In this document: positions 41,933-50,855 of the stretch, in pieces
How positions within the stretch are numbered: the first letter of the stretch is position 1
How the letters are laid out: the number at the start of each line of letters is the position of its first letter
Source of the DNA: an uncultured Paracoccaceae bacterium
GTDB taxonomy: Bacteria; Pseudomonadota; Alphaproteobacteria; Rhodobacterales; Rhodobacteraceae
Assembly (NCBI GenBank): GCA_947500055.1
Contig: CANMQO010000005.1
Span: forward strand, 124,001-188,000
Direction of reading: 5' to 3'
Length of the DNA: 64,000 bases
Position numbers and translations under genes: made by a program
Notes under the pieces: model-generated
What the model saw: only the letters and a program-made list of their open reading frames with translations
Databases searched by the model: none
What the model was told of the DNA's origin: nothing

Positions 41933-43280
41933 TTGATGTGCTCCCCATCAAGGTTGCATGAATGTCCATTGCCGCGTCGCGCCCTTCGGCGACAGCCGTC
42001 ACGGTCAGATCGTCGCCGCCACTGGCGCAATCGCCACCCGCCCAGACCTTTGCGCTGCTGGTGCGTCCGGCCCCGGTCACGGCGATTTTGCGTCCGTCAA
42101 GTTCCAGCCCGGCATCGGTTTCCAGAGTTTGCCCAATCGCCTTGAAAACCTGATCGGCAGGCAATCTGATTGTTTCACCGGTCCCTTTCAGGCCGCTGCC
42201 GTCGTCGCTGGTATATTCTAGCTCAATCTCGCCCACCGCGCCATCGCCGTAAATGGCGGTAGGTTGCAGGTTGAACATCAGCCGCACGCCTTTGGATGCG
42301 GCGAGGTCCTGTTCAAAGGCGCTGGCGCTCATCGCGTCGCGACCACGCCGATAGGCGATGGTCACGTTTTGCGCGCCCAGCAGTTTGGATTGCACAGCAG
42401 CGTCGACGGCGGTCATTCCGCCGCCGATCACCACCACGTCGCGACCAACCGGGAGAGATTTAAGGTCGCTGGCTTGTCGTAATTCTGCAATAAATTCAAC
42501 GGCATCCCTGACGCCGCTTTTGTCTTCGCCTTCGCTGCGCAGGGCATTGACCCCGCCCAGGCCAACGCCGAGAAAGACGGCATCGAATTGATTTTTCAGC
42601 GCATCCAGAGAGAGATCATCACCAAGCCGTTTCCCCGTTTCAATAGTGATGCCGCCAATGCCAAGCAGCCAATCCACCTCGCGGGCGGCAAAATTATCTG
42701 TGCTCTTATAGGCCGCGATCCCGTATTCGTTCAGCCCGCCTGCCTTGGCATTCGCATCGTATATTGTGACATCGTGCCCATGCATGGCCAGCCGGTGCGC
42801 ACAGGCCAGTCCGGCAGGTCCGGCACCAACAACAGCGATGGATTTGCCAGTGGCGGGCGCCCTGTCATATGGGTGGCTTTGCCGTGCCATCAACGTGTCT
42901 GTGGCATGTCGTTGCAGCCGCCCGATTTCGACGGGCTTGCCCTCGGCCGCTTCACGGACGCAAGCCTGTTCGCAAAGGTCTTCGGTCGGGCAGACGCGGG
43001 CGCACATTCCACCCAAGATGTTGCTATCAAATATTGTTTTCGCCGCTGCTTCCGGTGTGCCGGTACTGATCTGGCGAATGAAAAGGGGGATGTCGATATC
43101 CGTCGGGCAGGCCGTGACGCAAGGTGCATCGTGACAAAAATAGCATCGGTCGGCGGCCACTGCGGCCTCATGCGGGGCCAGGGGCGCATGCAGATCACCG
43201 AAGTTTTCAGCGAGCGCATCGCCGGGCAAGCGGTTGGCCGTGATGCCGGGGGTCATCGGTGAGTTTGACTGGCTGGACAT
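41925..43280 (-). CDS. preT: NAD-dependent dihydropyrimidine dehydrogenase subunit PreT
   Basis: 451 residues from ATG 43280 (AGGA upstream); the ATG at 43304 has no ribosome site. N-terminal iron-sulfur region CYFCHDAPCVTACPTDIDIP and CARVCPTEDLCEQAC, then the FAD loop IAVVGAGPAGLACAHRLA, the NAD(P)H loop VVVIGGGMTAVDAA and C-terminal VWAGGDCASGG. It is a GltD-like flavoprotein passing electrons from NADH to PreA. The operon preT-preA begins downstream of a RutR-like site. Confidence 0.94.
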   Translation of the reverse strand: MSSQSNSPMTPGITANRLPGDALAENFGDLHAPLAPHEAAVAADRCYFCHDAPCVTACPTDIDIPLFIRQISTGTPEAAAKTIFDSNILGGMCARVCPTEDLCEQACVREAAEGKPVEIGRLQRHATDTLMARQSHPYDRAPATGKSIAVVGAGPAGLACAHRLAMHGHDVTIYDANAKAGGLNEYGIAAYKSTDNFAAREVDWLLGIGGITIETGKRLGDDLSLDALKNQFDAVFLGVGLGGVNALRSEGEDKSGVRDAVEFIAELRQASDLKSLPVGRDVVVIGGGMTAVDAAVQSKLLGAQNVTIAYRRGRDAMSASAFEQDLAASKGVRLMFNLQPTAIYGDGAVGEIELEYTSDDGSGLKGTGETIRLPADQVFKAIGQTLETDAGLELDGRKIAVTGAGRTSSAKVWAGGDCASGGDDLTVTAVAEGRDAAMDIHATLMGSTSNG

Positions 43281-43331
43281 GGCGGGTTCCTGTCGTGGCT
43301 TCATGGGGGATAGCCTGCCACATTTTTATTT

Positions 43332-43347
43332 TTTATCAAATGGTAAA
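43332..43347. promoter_or_regulatory. RutR-like operator upstream of preT
   Basis: TTTATCA-AA-TGGTAAA, read on the minus strand as TTTACCA-TT-TGATAAA, matches the RutR consensus TTGACCA-nn-TGGTCAA at 11 of 14 fixed positions and keeps the two-base spacer. It lies 52 bp before the preT start in an AT-rich stretch likely to hold the promoter. The deviations mean weaker binding than the hyuC site. Confidence 0.6.
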
Positions 43348-43656
43348 TTTTTGAAACTGAAAATTTCCGGCGCAACGTTCGGTGGGGGTGCGTGCGACGG
43401 GGGCGGCCTGCCTGCCGCGAATCAAGTGTTAACGCTATATTTTCAAGGGAAAATCACGGTCGGCGATGCGTCGGCAAAACGTCGGCAAAGCGTCGGACCC
43501 TTGCAGCGGTCCAACCCCGATTAACGTGGCGCACGGTACAAATATGAAGACAGGCTTAACGGAAAGGGGGCACCACGCTACAGGCGAGTGCCCCCTTTCC
43601 ATCTGGTTTGCGGGTGGCCTTAGAGGTTCAGAAACCAGCGGTTCAGACCACCACGG
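43348..43656. other. Intergenic stretch upstream of preT and downstream of the thiolase gene
   Basis: No convincing gene. It holds three short direct repeats of CGTCGGCAAA (43469-43496) and an inverted repeat GGAAAGGGGGCAC / GTGCCCCCTTTCC (43561-43573 and 43588-43600), probably the terminator of the thiolase gene although it lacks a long T-run. Confidence 0.6.
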
Positions 43657-44832
43657 TCAGATGCGTTCGATTGCCAATGCGATACCCTGACCGCCGCCGA
43701 TGCACATGGTGATCAGCGCGCGCTTTGCGCTGATGCGTTCCAATTCATACATGGCCTTGACCGTGATGATCGCACCTGTTGCCCCTACCGGATGACCCAG
43801 TGCAATCGCGCCGCCATTGGGGTTCACGCGGGCCGGATCAAGACCCAGCTCTTTGGTAACGGCGAGGGCCTGGGCCGCGAACGCTTCGTTCGATTCAATA
43901 ACGTCGAAATCGCCCGCGTCCATTTGCAGCTTTGCCAGCAGGTTTCTGACCGCCGGGACCGGGCCAATGCCCATCACCTCCGGGCGGACACCGGCATGGG
44001 CATAGCCCAGCACCCGGAATTTCGGGGTGAGACCTGCACGCTCTGCCGCGTCGGCGGTGGCCAGCACCACCGCGGCGGCCCCGTCATTGAGGCCCGACGC
44101 ATTGCCTGCTGTGACTGACCCGTCTTTCTGAAACACCGGGCGCAGCCCGGCGAGTGCTTCGGCGGTTGTTGTCTTGGGGTGTTCGTCGGTGACGAAATCT
44201 ACCATCTCGCGCTTGCGTTTGACCTGGACCGGCGCAATCTGGCTTTCGAAATACCCCGCCGCGATCGCCGCTGCGGCGCGTTCCTGACTTTGCAGGGCAA
44301 AGCCATCCTGATCGGCCCGGCTGACATCATGTTCAGCGGCAACATTTTCAGCCGTCACCCCCATATGCCCCGTGCCAAAGGGACAGTTGAGTGCGCCCAG
44401 CATCATATCTTGTGTACGCACATCACCCATTTTCGCGCCCCAGCGCTGGTCAGGGATGATAAAGGGTGACCGGCTCATATTCTCGGCGCCGCCTGCAAGT
44501 CCAAATTCCGCATCACCCAACATCAGCGATTGCGCAACCGAGACGATGGCCTGCACGCCGGATCCGCACAGCCGGTTCACATTCATCGCCGGGGTGGTGT
44601 CAGGGACGCCGGCATTCATCGCCGAAACCCGGCTGACATACATATCCTTGGGTTCGGTGTTGATCACATGGCCTATTGCCACATGGCCGATCTGTGCGCC
44701 TTCGACGCCGGATCTTTCCAGTGCAGCCTTTGCGGCGACGGTGCCCAGTTCGATGGGTGTCGTGCCCGCCAATGCGCCGCCAAATGTGCCAATTGCCGTA
44801 CGTGCGCCACCCAAGATTACGATATCGGTCAT
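43657..44832 (-). CDS. Acetyl-CoA acyltransferase (thiolase)
   Basis: 391 residues from ATG 44832. The thiolase II signature set is complete: nucleophile cysteine in NVNRLCGSGVQAI, NEAFAAQALAV, the GGAIALGHPVGATG histidine and the second cysteine in MCIGGGQGIA. It condenses or cleaves acetyl-CoA/acyl-CoA, in beta-oxidation or polyhydroxyalkanoate supply (BktB/PhaA type). It is monocistronic here; no phaB is adjacent. Confidence 0.93.
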   Translation of the reverse strand: MTDIVILGGARTAIGTFGGALAGTTPIELGTVAAKAALERSGVEGAQIGHVAIGHVINTEPKDMYVSRVSAMNAGVPDTTPAMNVNRLCGSGVQAIVSVAQSLMLGDAEFGLAGGAENMSRSPFIIPDQRWGAKMGDVRTQDMMLGALNCPFGTGHMGVTAENVAAEHDVSRADQDGFALQSQERAAAAIAAGYFESQIAPVQVKRKREMVDFVTDEHPKTTTAEALAGLRPVFQKDGSVTAGNASGLNDGAAAVVLATADAAERAGLTPKFRVLGYAHAGVRPEVMGIGPVPAVRNLLAKLQMDAGDFDVIESNEAFAAQALAVTKELGLDPARVNPNGGAIALGHPVGATGAIITVKAMYELERISAKRALITMCIGGGQGIALAIERI

Positions 44833-44945
44833 GTATGCCTCCCAAATCACCGGTTTTTGCCAGTATAGCGCGGTTTGTTTTGGGTGCAGAAAAACGTCGC
44901 GGAACTGCGGCGGGCTTGAATGTCAGGGATTGTGACCTATATTGG

Positions 44946-44961
44946 GTATACAATTGTATAC
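44946..44961. promoter_or_regulatory. 16-bp palindromic operator candidate
   Basis: GTATACAA / TTGTATAC is a perfect palindrome of the TTGTATAC type bound by many GntR-family regulators. It lies between the divergent thiolase gene and the glycine-rich small protein, 18 bp before the latter's start. The regulator is not in the window. Confidence 0.5.
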
Positions 44962-44979
44962 TAAATCGAGGGAGGTTTC

Positions 44980-45159
44980 ATGACCCAGGATATTCTTAAT
45001 GCTGATTTTTTCATCGTTGTTCTGATTATCGTCGTTATCTTCGGAATCCTGATGCGCGGCGGCGGTGGCGGGGGCCGTGGCGGCGGGGGGCGCAATGGCG
45101 GTGGTCACGACGGTTGGGGCGGCGGTGACTTTGGCGGCGATGGCGGTGGCGGAGACTGA
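44980..45159 (+). CDS. Small glycine-rich single-span membrane protein
   Basis: 59 residues. A GGGAGG ribosome site lies 5 bases before the ATG. Residues about 10-25 form one membrane helix (FFIVVLIIVVIFGILM), followed by a tail of mostly glycine with Arg, Asp, His and Trp (e.g. RGGGGRNGGGHDGWGGGD). The stop is one base before the next gene. The function is unknown; the form resembles small membrane-tethered glycine-rich peptides. Confidence 0.68.
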   Translation: MTQDILNADFFIVVLIIVVIFGILMRGGGGGGRGGGGRNGGGHDGWGGGDFGGDGGGGD

Positions 45160-45160
45160 C

Positions 45161-45529
45161 ATGATCGAAGGCCTTGATCACATTCAACTTGCCCTGCCTG
45201 CAGGTGCTGAAACGGCAATGAAAGCGTTTTATTGTGGGCTTCTGGGCATGCCCGAGATCCCCAAACCGGTTGCTTTGCAGGGGCGGGGCGGGTTTTGGGC
45301 CATGGCGGGCGATCTGCAGGTCCATTTCGGGATCGACCCGGCATTCACCCCCGCCACCAAGGCACATCCTGCCTTTGTTGTTGGCGATCTGGATGGCTTG
45401 GCGCATCAGCTTGTTCAGGCTGATCACCCCGTCACCTGGGATATCAGCTTGCCTGATACCCGCCGCTTTTTTGTGGCTGATCCGGTTGGCAACCGGGTCG
45501 AGTTAATGGCCGCAAAAGCAGCGACCTGA
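45161..45529 (+). CDS. VOC/glyoxalase-like protein
   Basis: 122 residues from ATG 45161. A single vicinal-oxygen-chelate domain: GLDHIQLALPAGAETAMKAF, YCGLLGMPEIPKP, and the C-terminal FFVADPVGNRVELMA, which places the usual His and Glu metal ligands. It may be a metal-dependent isomerase or lyase, or a bleomycin-type binding protein; the substrate is unknown. It is coupled to the next gene by a TGATG overlap. Confidence 0.83.
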   Translation: MIEGLDHIQLALPAGAETAMKAFYCGLLGMPEIPKPVALQGRGGFWAMAGDLQVHFGIDPAFTPATKAHPAFVVGDLDGLAHQLVQADHPVTWDISLPDTRRFFVADPVGNRVELMAAKAAT

Positions 45530-46083
45530 TGCCGATATCCACCGGCATTCCAATGCTTGATATCGTCATCATGATCGGGTCCACGCTTTACGTTGTTTGG
45601 TTGCTTGTTGCGCCCGGTGACAGATACCCTGTGTCGGATAGCGATATACAAGAACACCGCCGTATCAGCACCGGTTTCGAAGATCTTCTGGAGCAGAGGC
45701 GCAGCCGGGACGATGTTGCATTTGGCGGTGCCAACGGCCCGGCATTTCGACCTGTGTTTATCCATGCACCGCCAGAACATATTGCCGCAATGCGCGTGTT
45801 TTATCTGACCATCGTCGAGATGGTTGAGATGGCTGCGCCGGATGGAAGCACATGCGCTGACAGATTTTATGCCAGTAAGAGGCTGACACATTTCAGTTTC
45901 GGCACCGGCCCTGATTTTGATGCGACGGCTGGTGTGATCATCAAAGAACCGCGTCTTGATCGCGTTGCCGAAGCGCTTGCCGCCGCCGGATACGACACAG
46001 AATGGGATCTTGGTTTGCGCTATGTCCGCCAGCTATTTGTGATTGATCCGGCGGGCAACCGCATTACCCTTTCCGGCGCTTGA
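45529..46083 (+). CDS. Membrane-anchored protein with VOC-like C-terminus
   Basis: 184 residues. It starts with one hydrophobic segment (LDIVIMIGSTLYVVWLLVAP, 10-29). The C-terminal part (LFVIDPAGNRITL) repeats the VOC ending seen in the preceding gene product (FFVADPVGNRVEL), suggesting a distant VOC half-domain, but the rest is not recognised. One-base overlap with the upstream gene. Confidence 0.65.
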   Translation: MPISTGIPMLDIVIMIGSTLYVVWLLVAPGDRYPVSDSDIQEHRRISTGFEDLLEQRRSRDDVAFGGANGPAFRPVFIHAPPEHIAAMRVFYLTIVEMVEMAAPDGSTCADRFYASKRLTHFSFGTGPDFDATAGVIIKEPRLDRVAEALAAAGYDTEWDLGLRYVRQLFVIDPAGNRITLSGA

Positions 46084-46149
46084 AGCCATATCGCACATTT
46101 CCTTCGGCGGTTCGCGTGATAAGTCATACCCAAGCGCCGAGGGAATATA

Positions 46150-46803
46150 TTGTTAGACGTTACCGATATTCACAAAACCTATCTGACTGCCGATGGCCCG
46201 TTTGCGGTTCTGCGCGGCGTCAGCCTGTCGCTTGGGACGGGTGAAACCCTGGCACTGACCGGGGAATCCGGCAGCGGGAAAAGCACGCTTTTGCATCTGA
46301 TCGGCGGGCTGGATACGCCTGACCAAGGGCAGATCGTGATCGAGGGTCAGGATATTGCAGCGCTGGACGACAATGGCCGCGCGGCGTTGCGTCGGGGCAC
46401 GGTTGGCGTTGTTTTCCAGCAATTCAACCTGATCCCGAGCCTCAAGGTCGTCGACAATATCGCCTTTCAGGCCCGGCTGGCGGGGCAGCATGATCCTGAT
46501 TGGGCGGCTGCGCTGGCGGATCGGATGGGCCTGACCGCGCAGCTGAACAAATACCCCGAACAATTGTCGGGCGGGCAGCAACAAAGGGTCGCCATCGCGC
46601 GCACGCTTGCGCCCAAACCCCGCCTTGTGCTTGCGGATGAGCCCACCGGCAATCTGGACGAGGCGACCGCCGCAACGGTCATGGACCTGATGCTGGAACT
46701 GGTGGCGGAGACAGGGGCCGGTCTGTTGATGGTGACCCATTCCGAAGCGTTGGCCGGGCGCATGGCCCGCCGGTTGCATCTGCGGGCGGGTCAATTGGCA
46801 TGA
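46150..46803 (+). CDS. ABC transporter ATP-binding protein, LolD/AttE-like
   Basis: 217 residues with TTG start at 46150 (GAGGGA upstream; no ATG in frame). Walker A GESGSGKST, signature LSGGQQQRVAIAR, Walker B LVLADEPTGNLDE and switch histidine in VTHSEAL are typical of the MacB/LolD class. It powers the FtsX-type permease encoded next (ATGA overlap). Such pumps move lipoproteins or lipids, or transmit force, rather than import nutrients. Confidence 0.92.
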   Translation: MLDVTDIHKTYLTADGPFAVLRGVSLSLGTGETLALTGESGSGKSTLLHLIGGLDTPDQGQIVIEGQDIAALDDNGRAALRRGTVGVVFQQFNLIPSLKVVDNIAFQARLAGQHDPDWAAALADRMGLTAQLNKYPEQLSGGQQQRVAIARTLAPKPRLVLADEPTGNLDEATAATVMDLMLELVAETGAGLLMVTHSEALAGRMARRLHLRAGQLA

Positions 46804-49184
46804 CAGGCGCCACGCTTCAGGCTTTGCTGTCGCATTGGTGGCGCAATCCGTTGCAGTTATTCACTTTGCTGGCCGGGCTGGCGCTGGCAACGGCGCTCTG
46901 GTCCGGGGTGCAGGCGGTGAATGCCGAGGCGCGCGCCAGCTATGACGCCGCCGCCGCGACCTTGGGTGAGGGCCAGTATGACAGGTTGCTGCGTCGTGAC
47001 GGGCAGCCGATGGATCAGGCCACCTATATCGCCCTGCGCCGGGCCGGTTGGCTGGTTAGCCCGGTGGTGCAGGGACGGTTGGATGGCGTGCGGATCATCG
47101 GGATCGATCCGCTGACAGCGCCGGGCAGCATTGGGCCGGTGACCATCAACGAGGATGCGGATATCACCGGATTTCTGACCGGGGCCGGCCAATTGTATGC
47201 CAATGCCGAAACAGCTGCCAGGCTGGCCGGGCAACAGGTCATGATCACACCAGAGATCGCGCCCGGCACTGCCATTACCGATATCGGTGTGGCCCAACGG
47301 TTGTTGGGTCGGCAAGGGCAGATCGACAGTCTGATCGTCGCCCCCGGTCAACCAAGATCGCAGCCGCCATTGGCGGATATTGCGCCGCAACTGCTGCGGC
47401 AGGCGGCACAGGGTGGATCGGATATTAGCAGGCTGACGGACAGTTTTCACTTGAACCTGACCGCCTTTGGGTTGCTGTCCTTTGCGGTGGGTATTTTCAT
47501 CGTACATGGGGCAATTGGCTTGGCGTTTGAACAGCGGCGGCCCGTGGTGCGCACGTTGCGGGCGCTGGGTTTGCCGTTGCGACAGTTGATCGTTCTGATG
47601 GGGGCCGAATTGATGTTCTTCGCGCTTTTCGCAGGGGCAATCGGGGTGGCGCTGGGCTATGTGATTGCCGCCCTTTTGCTGCCTGATGTGGCCGCGACCT
47701 TGCGCGGGCTTTACGGGGCGGATGTATCCGGCACCTTGCAATTGCGCCCGGTCTGGTGGCTGTCCGGCCTTGCGATTGCGCTGGGCGGCACGGCATTGGC
47801 GGCCAGTGGCGCGCTGTATAGGCTGTCAAAAATGCCGCTTCTGGCTGCGGCGCAGCCACGCGCGCTGGCCATGGCCGCAGGCCGCAATGCGGCGCTGCAG
47901 GGCGCGGGGGCGGCGATCCTGCTGACCGTCGCCGGGGTGCTGATGTTCACGGCGCAAGGTTTGATCGGCGGCTTTGCCCTGCTTGCTGCCCTGCTGATCG
48001 GGGCGGCGCTGGCCTTGCCCTTGATCCTTGATCGCGTGCTTGCCGCCAGCAGCGGTCTCGCGAAATCGGTCACGGCGCAATGGTTTTGGTCGGACACACG
48101 GCAACAACTGCCGGGGCTGTCACTCGCCCTGATGGCGTTGCTTTTGGCGATGGCGGCGAATGTGGGGGTCTCGACCATGGTGTCCAGCTTTCGGCTGACA
48201 TTTGTTGATTTTCTGGATCAACGGCTGTCATCGGAGCTTTATGTCAGTACGGAGGACGCGGCGCAATCTGATGCGCTGATTGCCTTTGCCACCCAAAAAG
48301 TTGATGTGATCCTGCCAATTCAGTTTGCCGATACCGAAATCGCGGGGCAGCCAACGCAGGTCTATGGTGCCCGCGATCATCGTACCTATCGTGACAATTG
48401 GATTTTCCTGCAAAGCGGTGCTGCCCCTTGGGATACGACATTTGGCGGGCAAACGATCCTGATCAACGAGCAGCTGGCCCGACGTGCCGGGCTGGATGTT
48501 GGCGACCAGATCCAGCTGCAGGATCAGAGCTTTTCTGTCGCGGGGATCTATGGCGATTATGGCAACCCCATCGGGCAGGCCGTGATCGGAGAGGCGAAAT
48601 TTGCCCGGCTTTTCCCTGATGTCCTGCCGCGACGATTTGGCCTGCGGATGGACCCTGATCAGGTCCCGGATTTTGTCGCAGCATTGGAGGGCGAAATGCG
48701 CATTCCTGCCACGCAAACGATCAATCAGGCAGGTATCAAGGCGGTATCGTTGCAGATTTTTGAGCGCACGTTCACGGTGACAACTGCATTGAATATACTC
48801 ACATTGGCGGTGGCCGGGTTCGCCATTCTGATGAGCCTGCTGACACTGGCCACCATGCGCGTGCCGCAACTGGCGCCCGCCTGGGCGATGGGCATGACAC
48901 GCGGGCAATTGGGCCGTTTGGAACTGATGCGTGCGGTGCTTTTGGCGGTATTGACGGCGGTGATTGCGCTGCCGTTGGGGCTGGGGCTGGCATGGGCGCT
49001 GTTGGCGGTGGTTAATGTGGCCGCCTTTGGCTGGGAATTGCCGATGTATCTGTTTCCGGGTGACTATGCGCGGCTTGGTCTTTTTGCTCTGCTTGCTGCC
49101 GGGCTTGCCGCCCTTTGGCCTGCAAGGCGGCTGGCGCGGACCCCGCCTGCGGATTTGCTGAAGGTGTTTTCGAATGAACGGTAG
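46800..49184 (+). CDS. FtsX-family ABC permease
   Basis: 794 residues with two permease halves: helix near 17-35, a large periplasmic domain, three helices around 220-330, a middle helix pair, a second periplasmic domain (about 455-640), and final helices 660-780 ending in LARTPPADLLKVF. This is the AttF/AttG-like fused type of the MacB/LolCE superfamily. With the ATPase before it and the AttH-like protein after it, it matches the att export cluster known in Agrobacterium. Confidence 0.9.
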   Translation: MTGATLQALLSHWWRNPLQLFTLLAGLALATALWSGVQAVNAEARASYDAAAATLGEGQYDRLLRRDGQPMDQATYIALRRAGWLVSPVVQGRLDGVRIIGIDPLTAPGSIGPVTINEDADITGFLTGAGQLYANAETAARLAGQQVMITPEIAPGTAITDIGVAQRLLGRQGQIDSLIVAPGQPRSQPPLADIAPQLLRQAAQGGSDISRLTDSFHLNLTAFGLLSFAVGIFIVHGAIGLAFEQRRPVVRTLRALGLPLRQLIVLMGAELMFFALFAGAIGVALGYVIAALLLPDVAATLRGLYGADVSGTLQLRPVWWLSGLAIALGGTALAASGALYRLSKMPLLAAAQPRALAMAAGRNAALQGAGAAILLTVAGVLMFTAQGLIGGFALLAALLIGAALALPLILDRVLAASSGLAKSVTAQWFWSDTRQQLPGLSLALMALLLAMAANVGVSTMVSSFRLTFVDFLDQRLSSELYVSTEDAAQSDALIAFATQKVDVILPIQFADTEIAGQPTQVYGARDHRTYRDNWIFLQSGAAPWDTTFGGQTILINEQLARRAGLDVGDQIQLQDQSFSVAGIYGDYGNPIGQAVIGEAKFARLFPDVLPRRFGLRMDPDQVPDFVAALEGEMRIPATQTINQAGIKAVSLQIFERTFTVTTALNILTLAVAGFAILMSLLTLATMRVPQLAPAWAMGMTRGQLGRLELMRAVLLAVLTAVIALPLGLGLAWALLAVVNVAAFGWELPMYLFPGDYARLGLFALLAAGLAALWPARRLARTPPADLLKVFSNER

Positions 49185-50280
49185 AGAAATAGAGGGCAGC
49201 GCCCTCCCTTGGTGGGAGGTCCGGGCGCTGGGCGGCGTTGCCGGGCGGTATTTCCTCGTGCTGTTTCTATTCGTTCTGCCTTTTAAGGCCGTGGCCCAAG
49301 GTTTCGCCGGTCTGGGGGCCGATGTCGATGGCTTTGCCGTGCCGCAGCCCAACTATGAATTCCGCTTTCCAGCTGATCATGGCCCGCACCCGGATTACCG
49401 GATCGAATGGTGGTATCTGACGGCCAATCTGATGGCCGAAGACGGCACACCCTATGGGTTGCAATGGACCTTGTTCCGATCCGCCCTTGCGCCCGAAGCC
49501 GGAAGCGGCTGGACCGCGCCGCAACTATGGATGGGCCACGCGGCAGTCACCACGCCGGATCATCACTATGTCAGCGAACGATTGGCGCGCGGTGGGATCG
49601 GGCAGGCGGGTGTGGTTGCAGACCCATTCAGCGCCTGGATTGATGACTGGGTGCTGCAGGGCGACTGGGACAGCTTGCAGATGACAGCCAGCGGGGCTGA
49701 TTTCAGCTATGAGATGGGGCTGACCGCCCAAGGTCCGCTGGTTTTTCATGGTGATCGGGGGTATTCTGTGAAATCTGCGGCAGGGCAAGCCTCCTACTAT
49801 TACTCGCAGCCCTTCTTTGACATTGCCGGTACGCTGCAACTGCCCGATGGCGACGTTGCCGTGACCGGCACAGCCTGGCTGGACCGGGAATGGTCATCGC
49901 AGCCCTTGTCGGAGGATCAGACGGGCTGGGACTGGTTTTCGCTTTCTTTTGACGATGGCAGCAAGCTGATGGGGTTTCGGCTGCAACAGACGGATGGGCA
50001 GAACTTTACCTCGGCCACATGGATCACGCCGGATGGGCTAACGATCGCCTTTTCCAACGGGGCGTTCAGCGCCGATCCGCTGAGCATGCATGAAACAGCA
50101 GGGCGCGAGGTGCCGACGCAGTGGCAGGTCACCTTGCCTGACAAGGGTGTTGATGTCACCATCACCGCGATGAACCCGGATGCATGGATGGCCACATCAA
50201 TCCCCTATTGGGAAGGGCCGGTGACAGTGATAGGTAGTCATAATGGTAAGGGTTATCTGGAAATGACTGGTTATGAATGA
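49174..50280 (+). CDS. AttH/carotenoid 1,2-hydratase-like lipocalin-fold protein
   Basis: 368 residues. The body has the AttH/CrtC domain: YEFRFPADHGPHPDYRIEWW, YGLQWTLFRSAL, the repeated lipocalin-like half GTAWLDREWSSQPL and WDWFSLSFDDGSKLMGFRLQ. It probably binds a lipid handled by the adjacent ABC pump. The ATG at 49174 overlaps the permease stop by 11 bp. Between it and the signal-peptide core (YFLVLFLFVLPFKAVAQ) lie about 24 residues encoded by a palindromic repeat, so a GTG start at 49258 is an alternative. Confidence 0.87.
   Translation: MNGREIEGSALPWWEVRALGGVAGRYFLVLFLFVLPFKAVAQGFAGLGADVDGFAVPQPNYEFRFPADHGPHPDYRIEWWYLTANLMAEDGTPYGLQWTLFRSALAPEAGSGWTAPQLWMGHAAVTTPDHHYVSERLARGGIGQAGVVADPFSAWIDDWVLQGDWDSLQMTASGADFSYEMGLTAQGPLVFHGDRGYSVKSAAGQASYYYSQPFFDIAGTLQLPDGDVAVTGTAWLDREWSSQPLSEDQTGWDWFSLSFDDGSKLMGFRLQQTDGQNFTSATWITPDGLTIAFSNGAFSADPLSMHETAGREVPTQWQVTLPDKGVDVTITAMNPDAWMATSIPYWEGPVTVIGSHNGKGYLEMTGYE
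49198..49248. repeat. Palindromic interspersed repeat inside the attH-like gene start
   Basis: This 51-bp stretch matches the inverted 22555-22605 segment at 44 of 51 positions and keeps its hairpins (GCGCCCTCCC...GGGAGG; GCCGGGCGG end). It is read in frame as about 17 codons at the protein N-terminus, ahead of the signal peptide, without breaking the frame. Confidence 0.75.
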
Positions 50281-50830
50281 ACGCGTCGAAACGCTGAACG
50301 GGTTGCGCCAAGAGGTTTGGGATTGTGTGGTGCAAGGGGTCACGGATCCGGATCATCCCGCGCACACCCCCACATTCGCAACCGTATCACCTAAGAACTG
50401 GCCCGAGGCGCGCAGCGTGATCTTGCGGGCGGTCGATATGGAGGCTGCAACGATTGCCGTTCACACCGACCTGCATTCCGACAAGATCCGCAGCCTGCAA
50501 CACACGCCCCGCGCGGCGGCACATATCTGGGACGCGGACAGGCAGTTGCAAATCAGGCTCAACATGCATGTCGACATCGCATCTGGCGCGGATGTGCGGG
50601 TGATCTGGGATCGGGTACCGGATCACAGCAAGCAAAGTTACGGGGTTACCCCGCCACCGGGGCAGCCGATCAAATCGGCCCTGGCTTATGTCAAAGAGCC
50701 CAATCCCGATACATTTGCCGTATTGCATTGCGAAATCCTGACCATTGACGCCGTGCATCTGGGCGAGGCGCATAGGCGCGCAATCTATTCACGATCTGAC
50801 GATTGGATGGGGCACTGGCTATCGCCGTAA
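50273..50830 (+). CDS. Pyridoxamine 5'-phosphate oxidase-like flavin-binding protein
   Basis: 185 residues, overlapping the preceding gene by 8 bp. FATVSPKNWPEARSVILRAV and SDKIRSLQHTPRAAAHIWD are the FMN-binding split-barrel motifs of the PNPOx family (Alr4036 type). The C-terminal substrate-binding part of true PdxH is not clear, so the ligand is uncertain. It precedes selD by 25 bp. Confidence 0.82.
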   Translation: MNERVETLNGLRQEVWDCVVQGVTDPDHPAHTPTFATVSPKNWPEARSVILRAVDMEAATIAVHTDLHSDKIRSLQHTPRAAAHIWDADRQLQIRLNMHVDIASGADVRVIWDRVPDHSKQSYGVTPPPGQPIKSALAYVKEPNPDTFAVLHCEILTIDAVHLGEAHRRAIYSRSDDWMGHWLSP

Positions 50831-50855
50831 TCGCTGACCCGCTAGAAGACGTTTC

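Noticed and set aside
48228-49352. A 374-codon minus-strand frame opposite the FtsX gene
   Set aside because: Shadow frame with very high Arg/His/Pro/Gln content; the permease reading is certain.
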